From: Alistipes sp.
GTDB taxonomy: Bacteria; Bacteroidota; Bacteroidia; Bacteroidales; Rikenellaceae
Length of the DNA: 64,000 bases
Assembly (NCBI GenBank): GCA_017436185.1
Contig: JAFSDP010000007.1
Coordinates: 124,001 to 188,000, forward strand
Direction of reading: 5' to 3'
Both the position numbers and the translations under genes were made by a program. Shown one piece after another: positions 18,701 through 27,017 of the stretch. The first letter of the stretch is position 1; each line of letters starts with the position of its first letter. A model generated the notes under the pieces. It was not told the DNA's origin, did not search any database, and saw nothing but the letters and a program-made list of their open reading frames with translations.

Positions 18701-18800
18701 GCTTACCCTGAGCTACCGAAATCGGAAAAGCGGGTTGTGCCACACCCTGCGTGCAGCACAAACCCGCTATACCGAGAAGCGTAAAAAGCAGCTTCTTCAT
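15753..18800 (-). CDS. Secreted beta-helix plus TIM-barrel-like protein, probable DUF6298 family, putative pectin enzyme
   Basis: A 1015-residue protein with a signal peptide (MKKLLFTLLGIAGLCCTQGVAQ). Residues about 30-480 read as a right-handed parallel beta-helix: a pectate-lyase-superfamily start (AAGLAARPMD..GLRGAILLTKGTYYL-like), GIVLRGESKEGTVLVKRG, then coil turns such as GVWMDNVEDCWVRQVDFRQLAGSAVAV. Residues about 590-900 look like a glycosidase-type barrel: LLDHNYGLWYDRRRDDH, LLLFHQNYFQHNIIEAGAHW, VIHLVSEEYTGPLHFVEFW, IDIRYWHHRSDG; a small beta domain follows. The pairing resembles DUF6298 proteins of Bacteroidetes; I recall no characterised member with certainty. It is 15 bp downstream of the PL1 gene, so both probably act on pectin in the periplasm or at the surface. 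Confidence 0.75.
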   Translation of the reverse strand: MKKLLFTLLGIAGLCCTQGVAQPAFPISVAQGKLQYAADSRGNRILDFSQCGYRNSNELIPDAEVVFTLSPSENDSRTIQGHIDALAARPMDKNGLRGAILLTKGTYYLDEPLRISASGIVLRGESKEGTVLVKRGVDRGAVIYVEGEADRTFTGEVAVTSESIPVGESSFEVASTKGLSVGDEVVVEQQPVARPRGRDVVITPELERQLGPGNVRIGWDRTITAIEGNRLTLNDALTFELGLRPVVVKPYTWAGRIGECGVEHLTIVSDYDKNYPLDENHAWTGVWMDNVEDCWVRQVDFRQLAGSAVAVQHDARRITVEDCQSFDPVSEIAGSRRRTFFTLGQHTLFQRCYSEHGQHDFSAGMNAAGPNAFVQCDSYLSKGFSGSTGAWACGLLFDIVNINGHDLSFKSLDRTHARAGWNTVNSVAWQCTAAGIECYAPEAYGMNYANGSWATVCGNGIITNSDEFVKPYSLFRAQLSERIGAEKAQQIARIYDRNTNASSSPTIEQAVALAKEAYEPRVTLPMWIARAPFTASIEPNGVTALLAEVDCAEPVTKYGLKEGRLVMNDALLVGGRQNVRWWSGSLEFDQLEKATAHVTRFVPDREGRGLTDRIDEVVAEMKERGTLLLDHNYGLWYDRRRDDHIRVRRRDGDVWAPHYEQPFARSGEGQGWDGMSKYDLTKPNTWYWSRLREFAAQAKKEGLLLFHQNYFQHNIIEAGAHWVDSPWRTPNNINNTGFAEPTNFAGDKRVFVADMFYDVNHPVRRELHRGYIRMCLDELADYDNVIHLVSEEYTGPLHFVEFWLDCIAEWQAEKGKDVLVALSATKDVQDAILKDKRRAEVVDIIDIRYWHHRSDGTTYEPEGGVSMAPRQYARKIKVGTIDFASVYRAVSEYRQAHPEKAVTYFSQNYPAYGWAILLAGGSCPTLRIENESLLAAIPQMTTTLSDADSYRLMGEKGALVYLPKAATVEVTLPKGSYTLYEVDMKTGAAKRLQKQVKSTQPTVLNRAGLFWFEKR

Positions 18801-18815
18801 ATATGTTATCGTGTT

Positions 18816-20501
18816 TTAGAACAGCTTCTTACGGCCGTGCAGCGTGTCGTGGTTGTTCTCCAGGTTGGTCCAATCCACCTTCACGGTCGGGTCGATGCCG
18901 TTGATATACTTCTCGATGTTGGTATAGCCGTCACCCGACACATCGCCCGTAGCATCCGAGCTGTCGTTGGGGTTCAGACCATACTTCTTCTCCCACTTGT
19001 CGGGCATACCGTCGCCATCCGTATCGACATAGGGCTTACCCTTGTACTCGGGCAGACCACCCACCTGCTGCGGGTCGGTAATGATACCCTGCTTGTACGA
19101 ATCGGCGGGCAGACGACGCTTCACATAGAGGGGCTGGTGCTCACGGGCATCCTTGGCAGGATAGACCTTACCCGTCTTGACCGACTTCATCACACGGGCA
19201 TCCACCGCATCACGCTTCGGGAACGAAGCACCGCCATAGTCAAGCACGAAGTCGAAGGCCTCCTCGGCCGAGAGAATCGTCACGGGGGCCATCTCGAAAG
19301 GCTCCTCCGCACGGACACGCTTCATCAACTCGGCATTGTCGGCCGTGACGAACTGATCGCCGGCCATCACACCACCGGCCCAGTTGTCGGCCGTTACGGC
19401 AGCGTTGGCAAAGGTGCGGTTGCCCGACACATAGGCACGACCCCAATTGCCGCGATTCGCCTTGTCACGACCGTTCTCAACCTTGAGGATACGCCACGAA
19501 ATGGGCTTGCCCTCGGGGGTAATCGGGCCGGGCTTGAAGTTGTTGGCAATCATATTGATGCGGCTGGTGTGGTCGCCACCATCCACCGAACGGTTCCACC
19601 AATTGAAGGTGGTGTTGTTGATGAAGTTGAAACCGCCGTTCATACCAATCGAGCAGTTACGCGAAATGTTCGAGGCGAAGACGTTGCGGGCAAAGGTCGA
19701 GTTGTGACCGCCGATCGTCGCACCAAACGCGTGGTTGTACATATCGAGGCACTCCGAGAAGATCGAGTTCTGGATCGTTACGTTCACGGCGGGGAGCTTC
19801 TCGCCACGGCCATCGGCCTGACGATTCCACACGTGGCGGTAGATCGACATATTCTCGTCCAGACCCCACGAAGCCGAGACGTGGTCGATAATCACATTAC
19901 CCACGGCGTTGCCACCCAGCGCATCGTCACGGTAGGCCACATCGGTCTGACCACGACGGAAACGCATATGGCGAATCACCACGTCGTGCGTATTGATGTG
20001 CACCGAAGCACCCGTCACGCAGACGCCGTCACCGGGGGCCGTCTGACCTGCGATGGTGATGTAGGGGGCGTTGATGTCGATGGGCGCCTCGAGGCGAATG
20101 ACACCGGCCACGTTGAAGACCACGATACGGGCACCACCCGTTTCGCACGCCTCACGCAGCGTACCGGGGCCACGATCTGCCAACGAGGTCACGACAATCA
20201 CCTTACCGCCACGACCACCGGGGGTGTACATACCACCACCCTCGGCACCCGGGAATGCAGGAATCGAGGCCTTCAAGAGCTGCTCGGGTTTCGAGGCCCA
20301 GGGGCGATAGATGCGGCCAAACTCCTTCTCCTCCTGCTCGATGATGGGCAGGGCCTTCTGCCAAGCCGCATCCGAGAGCTTCTGCCACTCGGCACTCTGA
20401 CGGGCAGCACGAGCCTCCACCGAATCGGGCACCTCGGGGTACTGCGCCAAGACGGGCAACGCCAACACCGAAGCCAAAATCAGGACTAAAATCTTTTTCA
20501 T
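18816..20501 (-). CDS. Pectate lyase, polysaccharide lyase family 1
   Basis: A 561-residue secreted protein (signal peptide MKKILVLILASVLALPVLAQ). After a helical stretch (about 25-75) the PL1 right-handed beta-helix begins with IPAFPGAEGGGMYTPGGRGG and VTSLADRGPGTLREA, standard for PL1 of Bacteroidetes. Further on come DHVSASWGLDENMSIYR, with the Asp/Asp-Glu calcium-site pattern, and HNSTFARNVFASNISRNC. The C-terminal DTDGDGMPDKWEKKYGLNP...GDVSGDGYTNIEKY is a calcium-binding thrombospondin-3/dockerin-like pair of DxDGDG loops. It cleaves homogalacturonan by beta-elimination. The family also occurs in the B. thetaiotaomicron RG-II locus, where it trims the backbone. First gene of a two-gene unit. 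Confidence 0.9.
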   Translation of the reverse strand: MKKILVLILASVLALPVLAQYPEVPDSVEARAARQSAEWQKLSDAAWQKALPIIEQEEKEFGRIYRPWASKPEQLLKASIPAFPGAEGGGMYTPGGRGGKVIVVTSLADRGPGTLREACETGGARIVVFNVAGVIRLEAPIDINAPYITIAGQTAPGDGVCVTGASVHINTHDVVIRHMRFRRGQTDVAYRDDALGGNAVGNVIIDHVSASWGLDENMSIYRHVWNRQADGRGEKLPAVNVTIQNSIFSECLDMYNHAFGATIGGHNSTFARNVFASNISRNCSIGMNGGFNFINNTTFNWWNRSVDGGDHTSRINMIANNFKPGPITPEGKPISWRILKVENGRDKANRGNWGRAYVSGNRTFANAAVTADNWAGGVMAGDQFVTADNAELMKRVRAEEPFEMAPVTILSAEEAFDFVLDYGGASFPKRDAVDARVMKSVKTGKVYPAKDAREHQPLYVKRRLPADSYKQGIITDPQQVGGLPEYKGKPYVDTDGDGMPDKWEKKYGLNPNDSSDATGDVSGDGYTNIEKYINGIDPTVKVDWTNLENNHDTLHGRKKLF

Positions 20502-20554
20502 AAAAGGTATTGTTAGTTAGTAATTAGTATATCTGCTTGCTCGAAAAGAGTGCG

Positions 20555-20597
20555 CAAAGGTATCTATTTCTCGCTTATTCAACCCCTTATGAGGGGT
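20555..20597 (-). promoter_or_regulatory. -7 box (TACCTTTG) for the PL1 unit with an upstream small hairpin
   Basis: On the minus strand TACCTTTG occupies 20562-20555, 53 bases before the PL1 start. Just upstream, ACCCC (20582-20586) and GGGGT (20593-20597) form a 5-bp hairpin that could weakly terminate the GH2 transcript, though no T run follows. The 126-bp gap in otherwise tight spacing supports a new transcription unit. Confidence 0.5.
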
Positions 20598-20627
20598 CAA
20601 ACGACCAAAACAGACCCCGAAACGACC

Positions 20628-23246
20628 CTACTGCACGCCGAACTCCTGCTGCTGGCGATCCACCTCCTCCAACAGGCGGCGTTTCTCCTCCTCGCTGAGC
20701 TGCGTACCCTCACTCTTGTCGCTCTGCGCCGTGGTGCTCTCCACCTTTTGCTCCGTCTCATCGTAGCAGAAGGGCAACAGCGCAGGCACCGATTTCAGCG
20801 TGATCTCGGCAGGTGTGGGGGCGTGCGTACCGGGGAAGGCCACCTCGGCCTTGATGCGAATCTCGCCCGCCTTGCGGGTCGAGCGCACCAGGATGGGGGC
20901 CGAGCCAAACTCTACGGGGCGGGGGTTGGCGTAGATCGACTCATCGCCGATAATCTCGCCCTCACCCTCGATGCTGAAGCGGATGAACTCCTTGGCCAGA
21001 CGGCGCACATTGCCGCTGTCGTCGGTCACCTCGGCCACCACGACCACAAAGTCCGAGCCGTCAGCCACAAGCGGCTTGTTCTCCCAATCGACATAGAGGC
21101 GCAACTTGGTCGAGCGACGCGACGGCATCCGCTTCGTCGAGCAGACCACCTCGCCATTCAGGTAGCCCTCGGCCACCATATTCACGGCCTGCCAATTCTT
21201 GTTCGTGTAGCTGTACGAACGAGCCTCCCAGAAGTCCCACACATCCTCGAAGACAACGGGGGGCGAGGGCATCGTGCGGTCGCCGCGCTCGACGGGCTTG
21301 GTCCACGTCTTGGCGCCGTTGTAGATCGACAAGCGCACCGAATCGCAGTTGGTATAGACCACCACATCCTTCTCGGACCACTGCGACATCTCGTGCATAA
21401 TGTAGATCATCGGGCCACTCTCGGCCGTCGGGTGCTGCAACGTAGCAGGGGTCTGGCTGCGGAACATCCAGTAGGCATACTTGGGCTGACGGAAGGCGTC
21501 GTAGATACCACCCCAATAGGGGTCGGGATGGTAGCCGCGCTGGTGGTCGAAGGGGTGCCACTGGGCACCGCCGATAAATTGCGGCTCGGTGTCGTAGAGG
21601 CTGTTGTAGGTCTCGGCCAACGACAGCGCCTGAATCGACTGGGCACGCTCGCCCCAGCTGCGCGAAGCACGGTTGTTGTTGTTGTGAGCATACCAATCAT
21701 CGACATTCTCGCCCCACTCACGGGTAAAAATGGTCTGGTTGGGGGCATCCTCCTTCTGCTCGTCGCCCGGCCAGGCATAGACCACATCGTAGTTCTCCTT
21801 CACGCCTGCCGAGTGAACATCGGCGGCGGCCACGGGACGGTAGGGATAGGGATACTCATCCTTGGTAAGTTGCAACGCCTCGAGCGAGAAGTCGTGCGGG
21901 TAGCGGGTCTCGTTGAGAATCGGCTCCCACATCAGCACCGAGGGGTGGTTGCGGTCACGACGGATAATCTCACGGGTGTTTTGGTGTACACGCTCGGCAA
22001 AGAGGGGATCCTTGTTCCAATACTGCCAGCCGGGGGTGGCCACAATGACAAACAGACCCAGCTCATCGCAGGCATCCATAAACGAGGGGTCCTGCGGGTA
22101 GTGGGCCACACGGATGATGCGGCAACCTGCATCACGCAGACGCTTGGCATCACGCCACTGCTGCGAGTTGGGCACGGCATTGCCCACATAGGCGAAGTCC
22201 TGGTGGCGGTTGGCACCCACCAACTTGCCATAGGGTTTGCCGTTGAGGATGAAGCCCTCCTCCTTCGTAAAGTCGAACGAACGAATACCGACACGGGTCA
22301 CACCGCCATCCAGCGGCTTGAACTGCTCCTTGATGCGGGTCTCGATGCGGTAGAGGTAGGGATTTTCGGGACTCCACAGCGTCGGGTTCTTCACCACAAA
22401 CTTCTGCTGGGCCGTCTTGGCCGTGCGACCCTGCATCGAAAGGCGCTGCGTGAGGCACTTAACGAGGTTCCCCTCCTGATCCACAAGCGAGGTCTCGACG
22501 GTAATCGAGCGATTGCGATCCGTATCGTTTCTCACCTCGGTCGAGACGTGCACCTCGGCACTCTCGTGGGTGATCTTCTCGAAGTGCACGAAGATACCGC
22601 CACCGGCCACCTTGCCCTCCTCGATGGGGTCGGTGATGCCGACCTTGGAGCGGGCAATGAGCCAAACGTCACGGTAGATGCCGCCGTGATAGGCGAAGTC
22701 GAGCGTATATTGCGGCTTGCCGGGTGGGTACATCTTATCGTTCGTGTTGTCGGCCTCAACAGCCACCACGCAACGCTCACCGGCCTTCACACCCGCCTTC
22801 GTAAGGGACAACATCACAGGCAGATAGCCACCCAGATGCTCCTCGACGAGCTTGCCGTTGATGTAGAACTTCTGCTTACCCATCACCGCCTCGAAGTGCA
22901 GCAGGGCCTCCTTGTCGCCACACTCCGACGGCACGGTGAAGTGTTTGCGATACCACACCTTGCCCTGATAGTTGCGACAACCACTCGCCTCGGCGGGGGT
23001 CAGCTCCACGGTGTGGGGGGTCGATACCACCTCCCACTGTCGGTCGTCGAAATCGACCGCCTCGGCACCGGCCACATCGCCCTTGAAGAAGCGCCAGCCG
23101 CCATTGAAATCATAGACCAAACGGCCACAGCCATCGAGCGGAACGAGGCCCGCCACCGAAATCTCCTGCGGCTTCATCTCGTTGGTTTGTGCCGTACCCA
23201 TCAGCGGCAACAGCAGACCCAACGCCATCCAAATCATCTTTTTCAT
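20628..23246 (-). CDS. Glycoside hydrolase family 2 protein, putative beta-galactosidase or beta-uronidase
   Basis: An 872-residue secreted GH2 enzyme (signal peptide MKKMIWMALGLLLPLMGTAQ). The N-terminal sugar-binding jelly roll (about 40-205) includes WYRKHFTVP and AYHGGIYRDVWL; an immunoglobulin-like domain (about 210-320) precedes the TIM barrel, with the acid/base Glu at 446 in MWEPILNETR and the likely nucleophile Glu at 510 in FTREWGE. A DUF4982-like beta domain follows, and the C-terminal 40 residues are a charged low-complexity tail. GH2 members act on beta-galactosides, glucuronides or galacturonides; RG-II and RG-I side chains contain all three. It ends 9 bases after the DUF5703 gene, so it belongs to the GH106 operon. 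Confidence 0.88.
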   Translation of the reverse strand: MKKMIWMALGLLLPLMGTAQTNEMKPQEISVAGLVPLDGCGRLVYDFNGGWRFFKGDVAGAEAVDFDDRQWEVVSTPHTVELTPAEASGCRNYQGKVWYRKHFTVPSECGDKEALLHFEAVMGKQKFYINGKLVEEHLGGYLPVMLSLTKAGVKAGERCVVAVEADNTNDKMYPPGKPQYTLDFAYHGGIYRDVWLIARSKVGITDPIEEGKVAGGGIFVHFEKITHESAEVHVSTEVRNDTDRNRSITVETSLVDQEGNLVKCLTQRLSMQGRTAKTAQQKFVVKNPTLWSPENPYLYRIETRIKEQFKPLDGGVTRVGIRSFDFTKEEGFILNGKPYGKLVGANRHQDFAYVGNAVPNSQQWRDAKRLRDAGCRIIRVAHYPQDPSFMDACDELGLFVIVATPGWQYWNKDPLFAERVHQNTREIIRRDRNHPSVLMWEPILNETRYPHDFSLEALQLTKDEYPYPYRPVAAADVHSAGVKENYDVVYAWPGDEQKEDAPNQTIFTREWGENVDDWYAHNNNNRASRSWGERAQSIQALSLAETYNSLYDTEPQFIGGAQWHPFDHQRGYHPDPYWGGIYDAFRQPKYAYWMFRSQTPATLQHPTAESGPMIYIMHEMSQWSEKDVVVYTNCDSVRLSIYNGAKTWTKPVERGDRTMPSPPVVFEDVWDFWEARSYSYTNKNWQAVNMVAEGYLNGEVVCSTKRMPSRRSTKLRLYVDWENKPLVADGSDFVVVVAEVTDDSGNVRRLAKEFIRFSIEGEGEIIGDESIYANPRPVEFGSAPILVRSTRKAGEIRIKAEVAFPGTHAPTPAEITLKSVPALLPFCYDETEQKVESTTAQSDKSEGTQLSEEEKRRLLEEVDRQQQEFGVQ

Positions 23247-23255
23247 CCCTGAAAT

Positions 23256-25517
23256 TTATTTTACGGGTAACATAATCTTCACATCCTTCATTCGCTCCTC
23301 GGGCAGCACCTTGAGCGAAACCACCCGGCCGTCCTTCAACTCGGCCTCGACGGTCGTCTGCATCGGGGCGTGCAACTTAAACTTCACATCCCACTCCGCA
23401 GGCCAGGCACCGAACAACACAATGCGTTCGCCGTCGGTCTGCATCAACATCTGCTGCAAGCCGATGGCACCACTGCCGCCCCAATTATGGTCGGGAGTCC
23501 AGTCGAAACCCGGACCCCAGAAGGCGGGGAAGCGGTGCGGGCCGTTGCCCAGCTTCTCTTTCAGCAGGCGCACGGCATCGTCGGTTTGGCCCAACATCGC
23601 GGCCCAGATGTTGTCCTGCTTCCACCCCTTCGACGAACGCATCGCCACGGCGTGGTCGTCGTAGAGATAGGTATTCAGGGCCACATCCAACGCACGCTCC
23701 GAGGCCAACGAGTAGTAGCCCCACGGGAAGACGGGGTAGAGCTGCGGCGTCTCGGTGTTGTTGATGCGCTCCCACGCCACAGCGGGGGCAATCATCTCAC
23801 GGCCATTGACCGTGCGCAGCGGCAGTTCGGGAACTCGATCGAGCATTGCACGCCAGGGCGAAAGTACCGTATCGGCGGTCTGCTCCTTCAACTCGATGTA
23901 GCTCTCCAACACCCGACGAAGACCGGCGATGGTCGAAGAGGCGTTGTAGGTCATCTTGTAGGTCTCGCAGCCCGAGCCGGGGAAGAGAATCAGCTTTTTG
24001 TTGCCATCCAGGGCGTTGCGGCCACGACGGCGGGCCAGGTATTGGTAGTGCTCGTCGAAGAAGCGCAACGAACTCTCGATTAAGGGCTTATAACGCTCCA
24101 CATCGGCCTTGTCGTAGCGCCACGTCTCGATAATCATCTGGCAGAACTCCAACACCGTATCCCAGCAATGCTCCAACCAGGCGTTGTACTCGACACCCTT
24201 ATCGAACCACTCGGGGCGTTTGGTGCCGTACTCCATATAGTTCGGCAGGCCGAACAACTCGATCTGCTCGGTGAACGAAGCACCCTCGTGACCCCAATAG
24301 AAGCGGGAGCGCAACTCGGCATTGGGGCGCATACGTTCGTAGAAGTCGAACTGCACGGTCATCAAATCGAAGTCGCCCGAGCGCAACATCGGCCAATAGA
24401 CCAGACGCTGATTTTGGGCCGTCATCGTACCACCGCCCCAATTACGGAAGTCGGGCGTAAAGGGGTTTTCGGGATTGACGAACTGCGGATCGAAGGTAAA
24501 CAATCCGCCATTGAACTTCGTGGGGTCGCTGCCCAGACGGTTGCAGCCCCACATATAGCGGAAGAGGGTGTAGTTGCGAGCCACCTCCGAAGCCTCGCCC
24601 TCAGCCTCGATCCAACTGCGCTGCCAGAAGTCGCTCCACCACGCCTCGGTCCGAAGTTTGGCATCCTTACGATCGGCCTCGGCTGCGGTCTTCTCCAATC
24701 CGCGCTGCCAGGCGGCCACCTCGGTGGTCTGGTCGGTATGCAGGGCGATGGTGAATTGCAGACGACGCATCGGCTTTATCGTACGGAACTGCCAGGCCCG
24801 ATAGTCGGTCGAGAGGTACTCGGCAGTGGTCGTCGTCACAAAGCGCAGGTCACGGCTCCACAGCTTACCGCCAAAGATGCGGTGAGCCAGCGGATTCCAC
24901 AGTTGGTCTTTCACCTCGTTCATTCCCTCCACCTCGACCGTGCGATCGAAGAGGGTCACGGCGGGGTTGTGGTGGTAGAACACCACTCCGTTCGCAAAGG
25001 GGGTAATCGTATCGGCAGCAGTCACCAAATCGGTCGGCTTGCGCCACTTGTGCGAGGCCTGACGCCCCTCGAGTTTGCGGTAGGGACGGGGCTGGTAACG
25101 CCAATTTTCGTAATCGACTTGGCAGTTCACCGCCCGAGGGCTCGCCACCTCGCAGTGAATAATCGGGTGGAAGGCATCGACCCACAGGCGGATGGTGGCA
25201 CCGTGTAACTGAACGACCATCTCGCTCTTCGAGAGGCACAGCGTCTGGCTAAAAGGGGCATCGGTCTTACCGCCCTCGATTTGCAGACGCACACGACCCG
25301 CTTTGAGCAGGGCGTTGTGCTCATCATAACTGCCACTGCGGGTGATGTAGAACAACAAATCGTCGTTCTCGACCCAGACATTCAGACCCACATCGCCACC
25401 GCCCAGCGGCATCGACTCCGAGGAGTTGTGGCTTTGCGTGGTCCAGACGTAGTCGGCCGGCTGCGCCATCGCCGCCACCGACCACAAAAGTGCAATGAAG
25501 GAAAAGAGTTTTCTCAA
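23256..25517 (-). CDS. DUF5703 domain protein, GH95-like (alpha/alpha)6 glycosidase of unknown activity
   Basis: A 753-residue secreted protein. The N-terminal beta-sandwich (about 20-280) has the pattern SMPLGGGDVGLNVWVENDDLLFYITRSGS that GH95-type enzymes and DUF5703 share. The rest is a helical barrel: RYMWGCNRLGSDP, FNGGLFTFDPQF, NWGGGTMTAQNQRLVYWPML, LILFPGSGCETYKM, ending with TPDHNWGGSGAIGLQQMLMQ, equivalent to the Q.DGNFG..aGi.EML block near the GH95 catalytic base. No activity is established to my knowledge. Translation seems to start at TTG 25517: the signal peptide (L/M)RKLFSFIALLWSVAAMAQ begins there and no in-frame ATG lies between it and the preceding gene's stop. It is 28 bp after the esterase gene. 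Confidence 0.78.
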   Translation of the reverse strand: MRKLFSFIALLWSVAAMAQPADYVWTTQSHNSSESMPLGGGDVGLNVWVENDDLLFYITRSGSYDEHNALLKAGRVRLQIEGGKTDAPFSQTLCLSKSEMVVQLHGATIRLWVDAFHPIIHCEVASPRAVNCQVDYENWRYQPRPYRKLEGRQASHKWRKPTDLVTAADTITPFANGVVFYHHNPAVTLFDRTVEVEGMNEVKDQLWNPLAHRIFGGKLWSRDLRFVTTTTAEYLSTDYRAWQFRTIKPMRRLQFTIALHTDQTTEVAAWQRGLEKTAAEADRKDAKLRTEAWWSDFWQRSWIEAEGEASEVARNYTLFRYMWGCNRLGSDPTKFNGGLFTFDPQFVNPENPFTPDFRNWGGGTMTAQNQRLVYWPMLRSGDFDLMTVQFDFYERMRPNAELRSRFYWGHEGASFTEQIELFGLPNYMEYGTKRPEWFDKGVEYNAWLEHCWDTVLEFCQMIIETWRYDKADVERYKPLIESSLRFFDEHYQYLARRRGRNALDGNKKLILFPGSGCETYKMTYNASSTIAGLRRVLESYIELKEQTADTVLSPWRAMLDRVPELPLRTVNGREMIAPAVAWERINNTETPQLYPVFPWGYYSLASERALDVALNTYLYDDHAVAMRSSKGWKQDNIWAAMLGQTDDAVRLLKEKLGNGPHRFPAFWGPGFDWTPDHNWGGSGAIGLQQMLMQTDGERIVLFGAWPAEWDVKFKLHAPMQTTVEAELKDGRVVSLKVLPEERMKDVKIMLPVK

Positions 25518-25545
25518 ACCTATTGTTGGTTTTTGGTGCTATATT

Positions 25546-27000
25546 TTACTTCTCTTTGATGGGGGCGGGGTCGGCCCAATCGTCCGAGCGGAACGACGAG
25601 ATGGGCAGCCCATCCGAGCCGTACAGATCGCCTACGACCCAATCCTTGAAGCCATAGCGCACAGCCACGGGTTTCTTGACCTGCTCGCTGCGCACGATCA
25701 TCTTCTTCTGCTTCACCTCGGCCTTGGCAGGATAGAATACACGATCCTCACCGGCCACCTCGAAGCATTTCGACTCAAAACCGTGCTTGCACGAAATCCA
25801 CATCGACGAGCGGTCGAACGAAACCTCCACCACGTCGCCCTTGAACTCCACCTCCTTCAAGATGGGAGCATCGCAGTAGATACCCTCAATGCCGTAGGTC
25901 TTGGCCAAGGCGTGCAGGGCCAGACGCTCACCGGGGGTCTGTTTGTCGTAGGGGTGGATGCCACGCTCCATACCCACGTCGAGCAGTACCGCCATACCCG
26001 TGTTGGGTACCATATGCTCCACCTTGGCCTGCTGCTCACGCAGGTAGGCCGAGTTGTAGCGGGGCTGCCCCACGGCGGTGATGATGTCGTAGTCGAACGG
26101 GGCAATCTGGCAGTAATAGAAGGGGAAATCGCCAATACCCCACTTTTCACGCCAGCCACGAATCATCGCAGCATTCAGATCGGCGTAGTAGTAGGCACGA
26201 TTCCAGTTGTCACACCCCTGATACCAGATGGCACCACGGATGGCCATACCCACCAGCGGGCGCAACATACCGTTCCAGAGAGCCGTCGGGCAACGCTGCT
26301 GGGTCTTATCGACCTCCTGCTGCGTCTTGGGCAGGGTCACCTGCTTGAAGGGGGCGAGCATATCGGGGGTCATCCAAGCCTCGCAGGCCGAGCCACCCCA
26401 GGCCACACAGATAAGACCTACGGGGACATCGATCACCTCCTCGACCATACGACCAAAGTAGTAGGCCGTAGCCGAGAAGTCGCGAATCGAGAGGGGGCGA
26501 GCCTCCTCCCACTTACCCACGACATCCTCCACCTCCGCAATTTGGGCATTGCGCTTCACGGTGAAGAGGCGGATGTTGGGGTTCGTGCCACGAGCCGCAT
26601 CGAGGTTGCCATTCTCCACAGGCTGATTCTTAAAGCCCTTCATCGGCATCTCCATATTCGACTGGCCGGCGCAGATCCAGACCTCGCCCAGCATCACATT
26701 CTTAAGGGTCAGCTCCTCACCATCCGAGAGACGGATTTCGTAGGGTCCTCCCGCCTTGGGGGTGGGAATCGACACCTTCCAGCGACCCTCTTTATCGGCA
26801 CGGGTCGTATAGACCTCGTCGGTCCAACTCGGCGCCACACGCACCTCCTTCTTGGGGGTTGCCCAGCCCCACACGGGGGCATCAGTCTGCTGTTGCAGGA
26901 CCATATTGTCCATAAAGAAGGCGGGCAGTTTGATGGCAGCCTCACTCGACCACGCCCACACCATCGCCACAGCGATGAAGATCCATTTTTGCAGTTTCAT
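25546..27000 (-). CDS. Sialate O-acetylesterase-family SGNH hydrolase, probable pectin acetylesterase
   Basis: A 484-residue secreted protein (signal peptide MKLQKWIFIAVAMVWAWSSEAA) of the sialate O-acetylesterase-like SGNH family. It has LPAFFMDNMVLQQ and VWGWATPKKEV at the start, the nucleophile block WICAGQSNMEMPM (Ser114), VGLICVAWGGSACEAWM, and the C-terminal catalytic block RGIHPYDKQTPGERLA. The usual GAIWYQGESN motif reads GAIWYQGCDN (257-265): the common glutamate is Cys263. In a pectin operon with GH106 the likely substrate is an O-acetyl group on RG-I or RG-II sugars (aceric acid, methyl-fucose or GalA), not sialic acid. It is 17 bp after GH106. Confidence 0.85.
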   Translation of the reverse strand: MKLQKWIFIAVAMVWAWSSEAAIKLPAFFMDNMVLQQQTDAPVWGWATPKKEVRVAPSWTDEVYTTRADKEGRWKVSIPTPKAGGPYEIRLSDGEELTLKNVMLGEVWICAGQSNMEMPMKGFKNQPVENGNLDAARGTNPNIRLFTVKRNAQIAEVEDVVGKWEEARPLSIRDFSATAYYFGRMVEEVIDVPVGLICVAWGGSACEAWMTPDMLAPFKQVTLPKTQQEVDKTQQRCPTALWNGMLRPLVGMAIRGAIWYQGCDNWNRAYYYADLNAAMIRGWREKWGIGDFPFYYCQIAPFDYDIITAVGQPRYNSAYLREQQAKVEHMVPNTGMAVLLDVGMERGIHPYDKQTPGERLALHALAKTYGIEGIYCDAPILKEVEFKGDVVEVSFDRSSMWISCKHGFESKCFEVAGEDRVFYPAKAEVKQKKMIVRSEQVKKPVAVRYGFKDWVVGDLYGSDGLPISSFRSDDWADPAPIKEK

Positions 27001-27017
27001 ATCGGTTTTCGGTTTAG

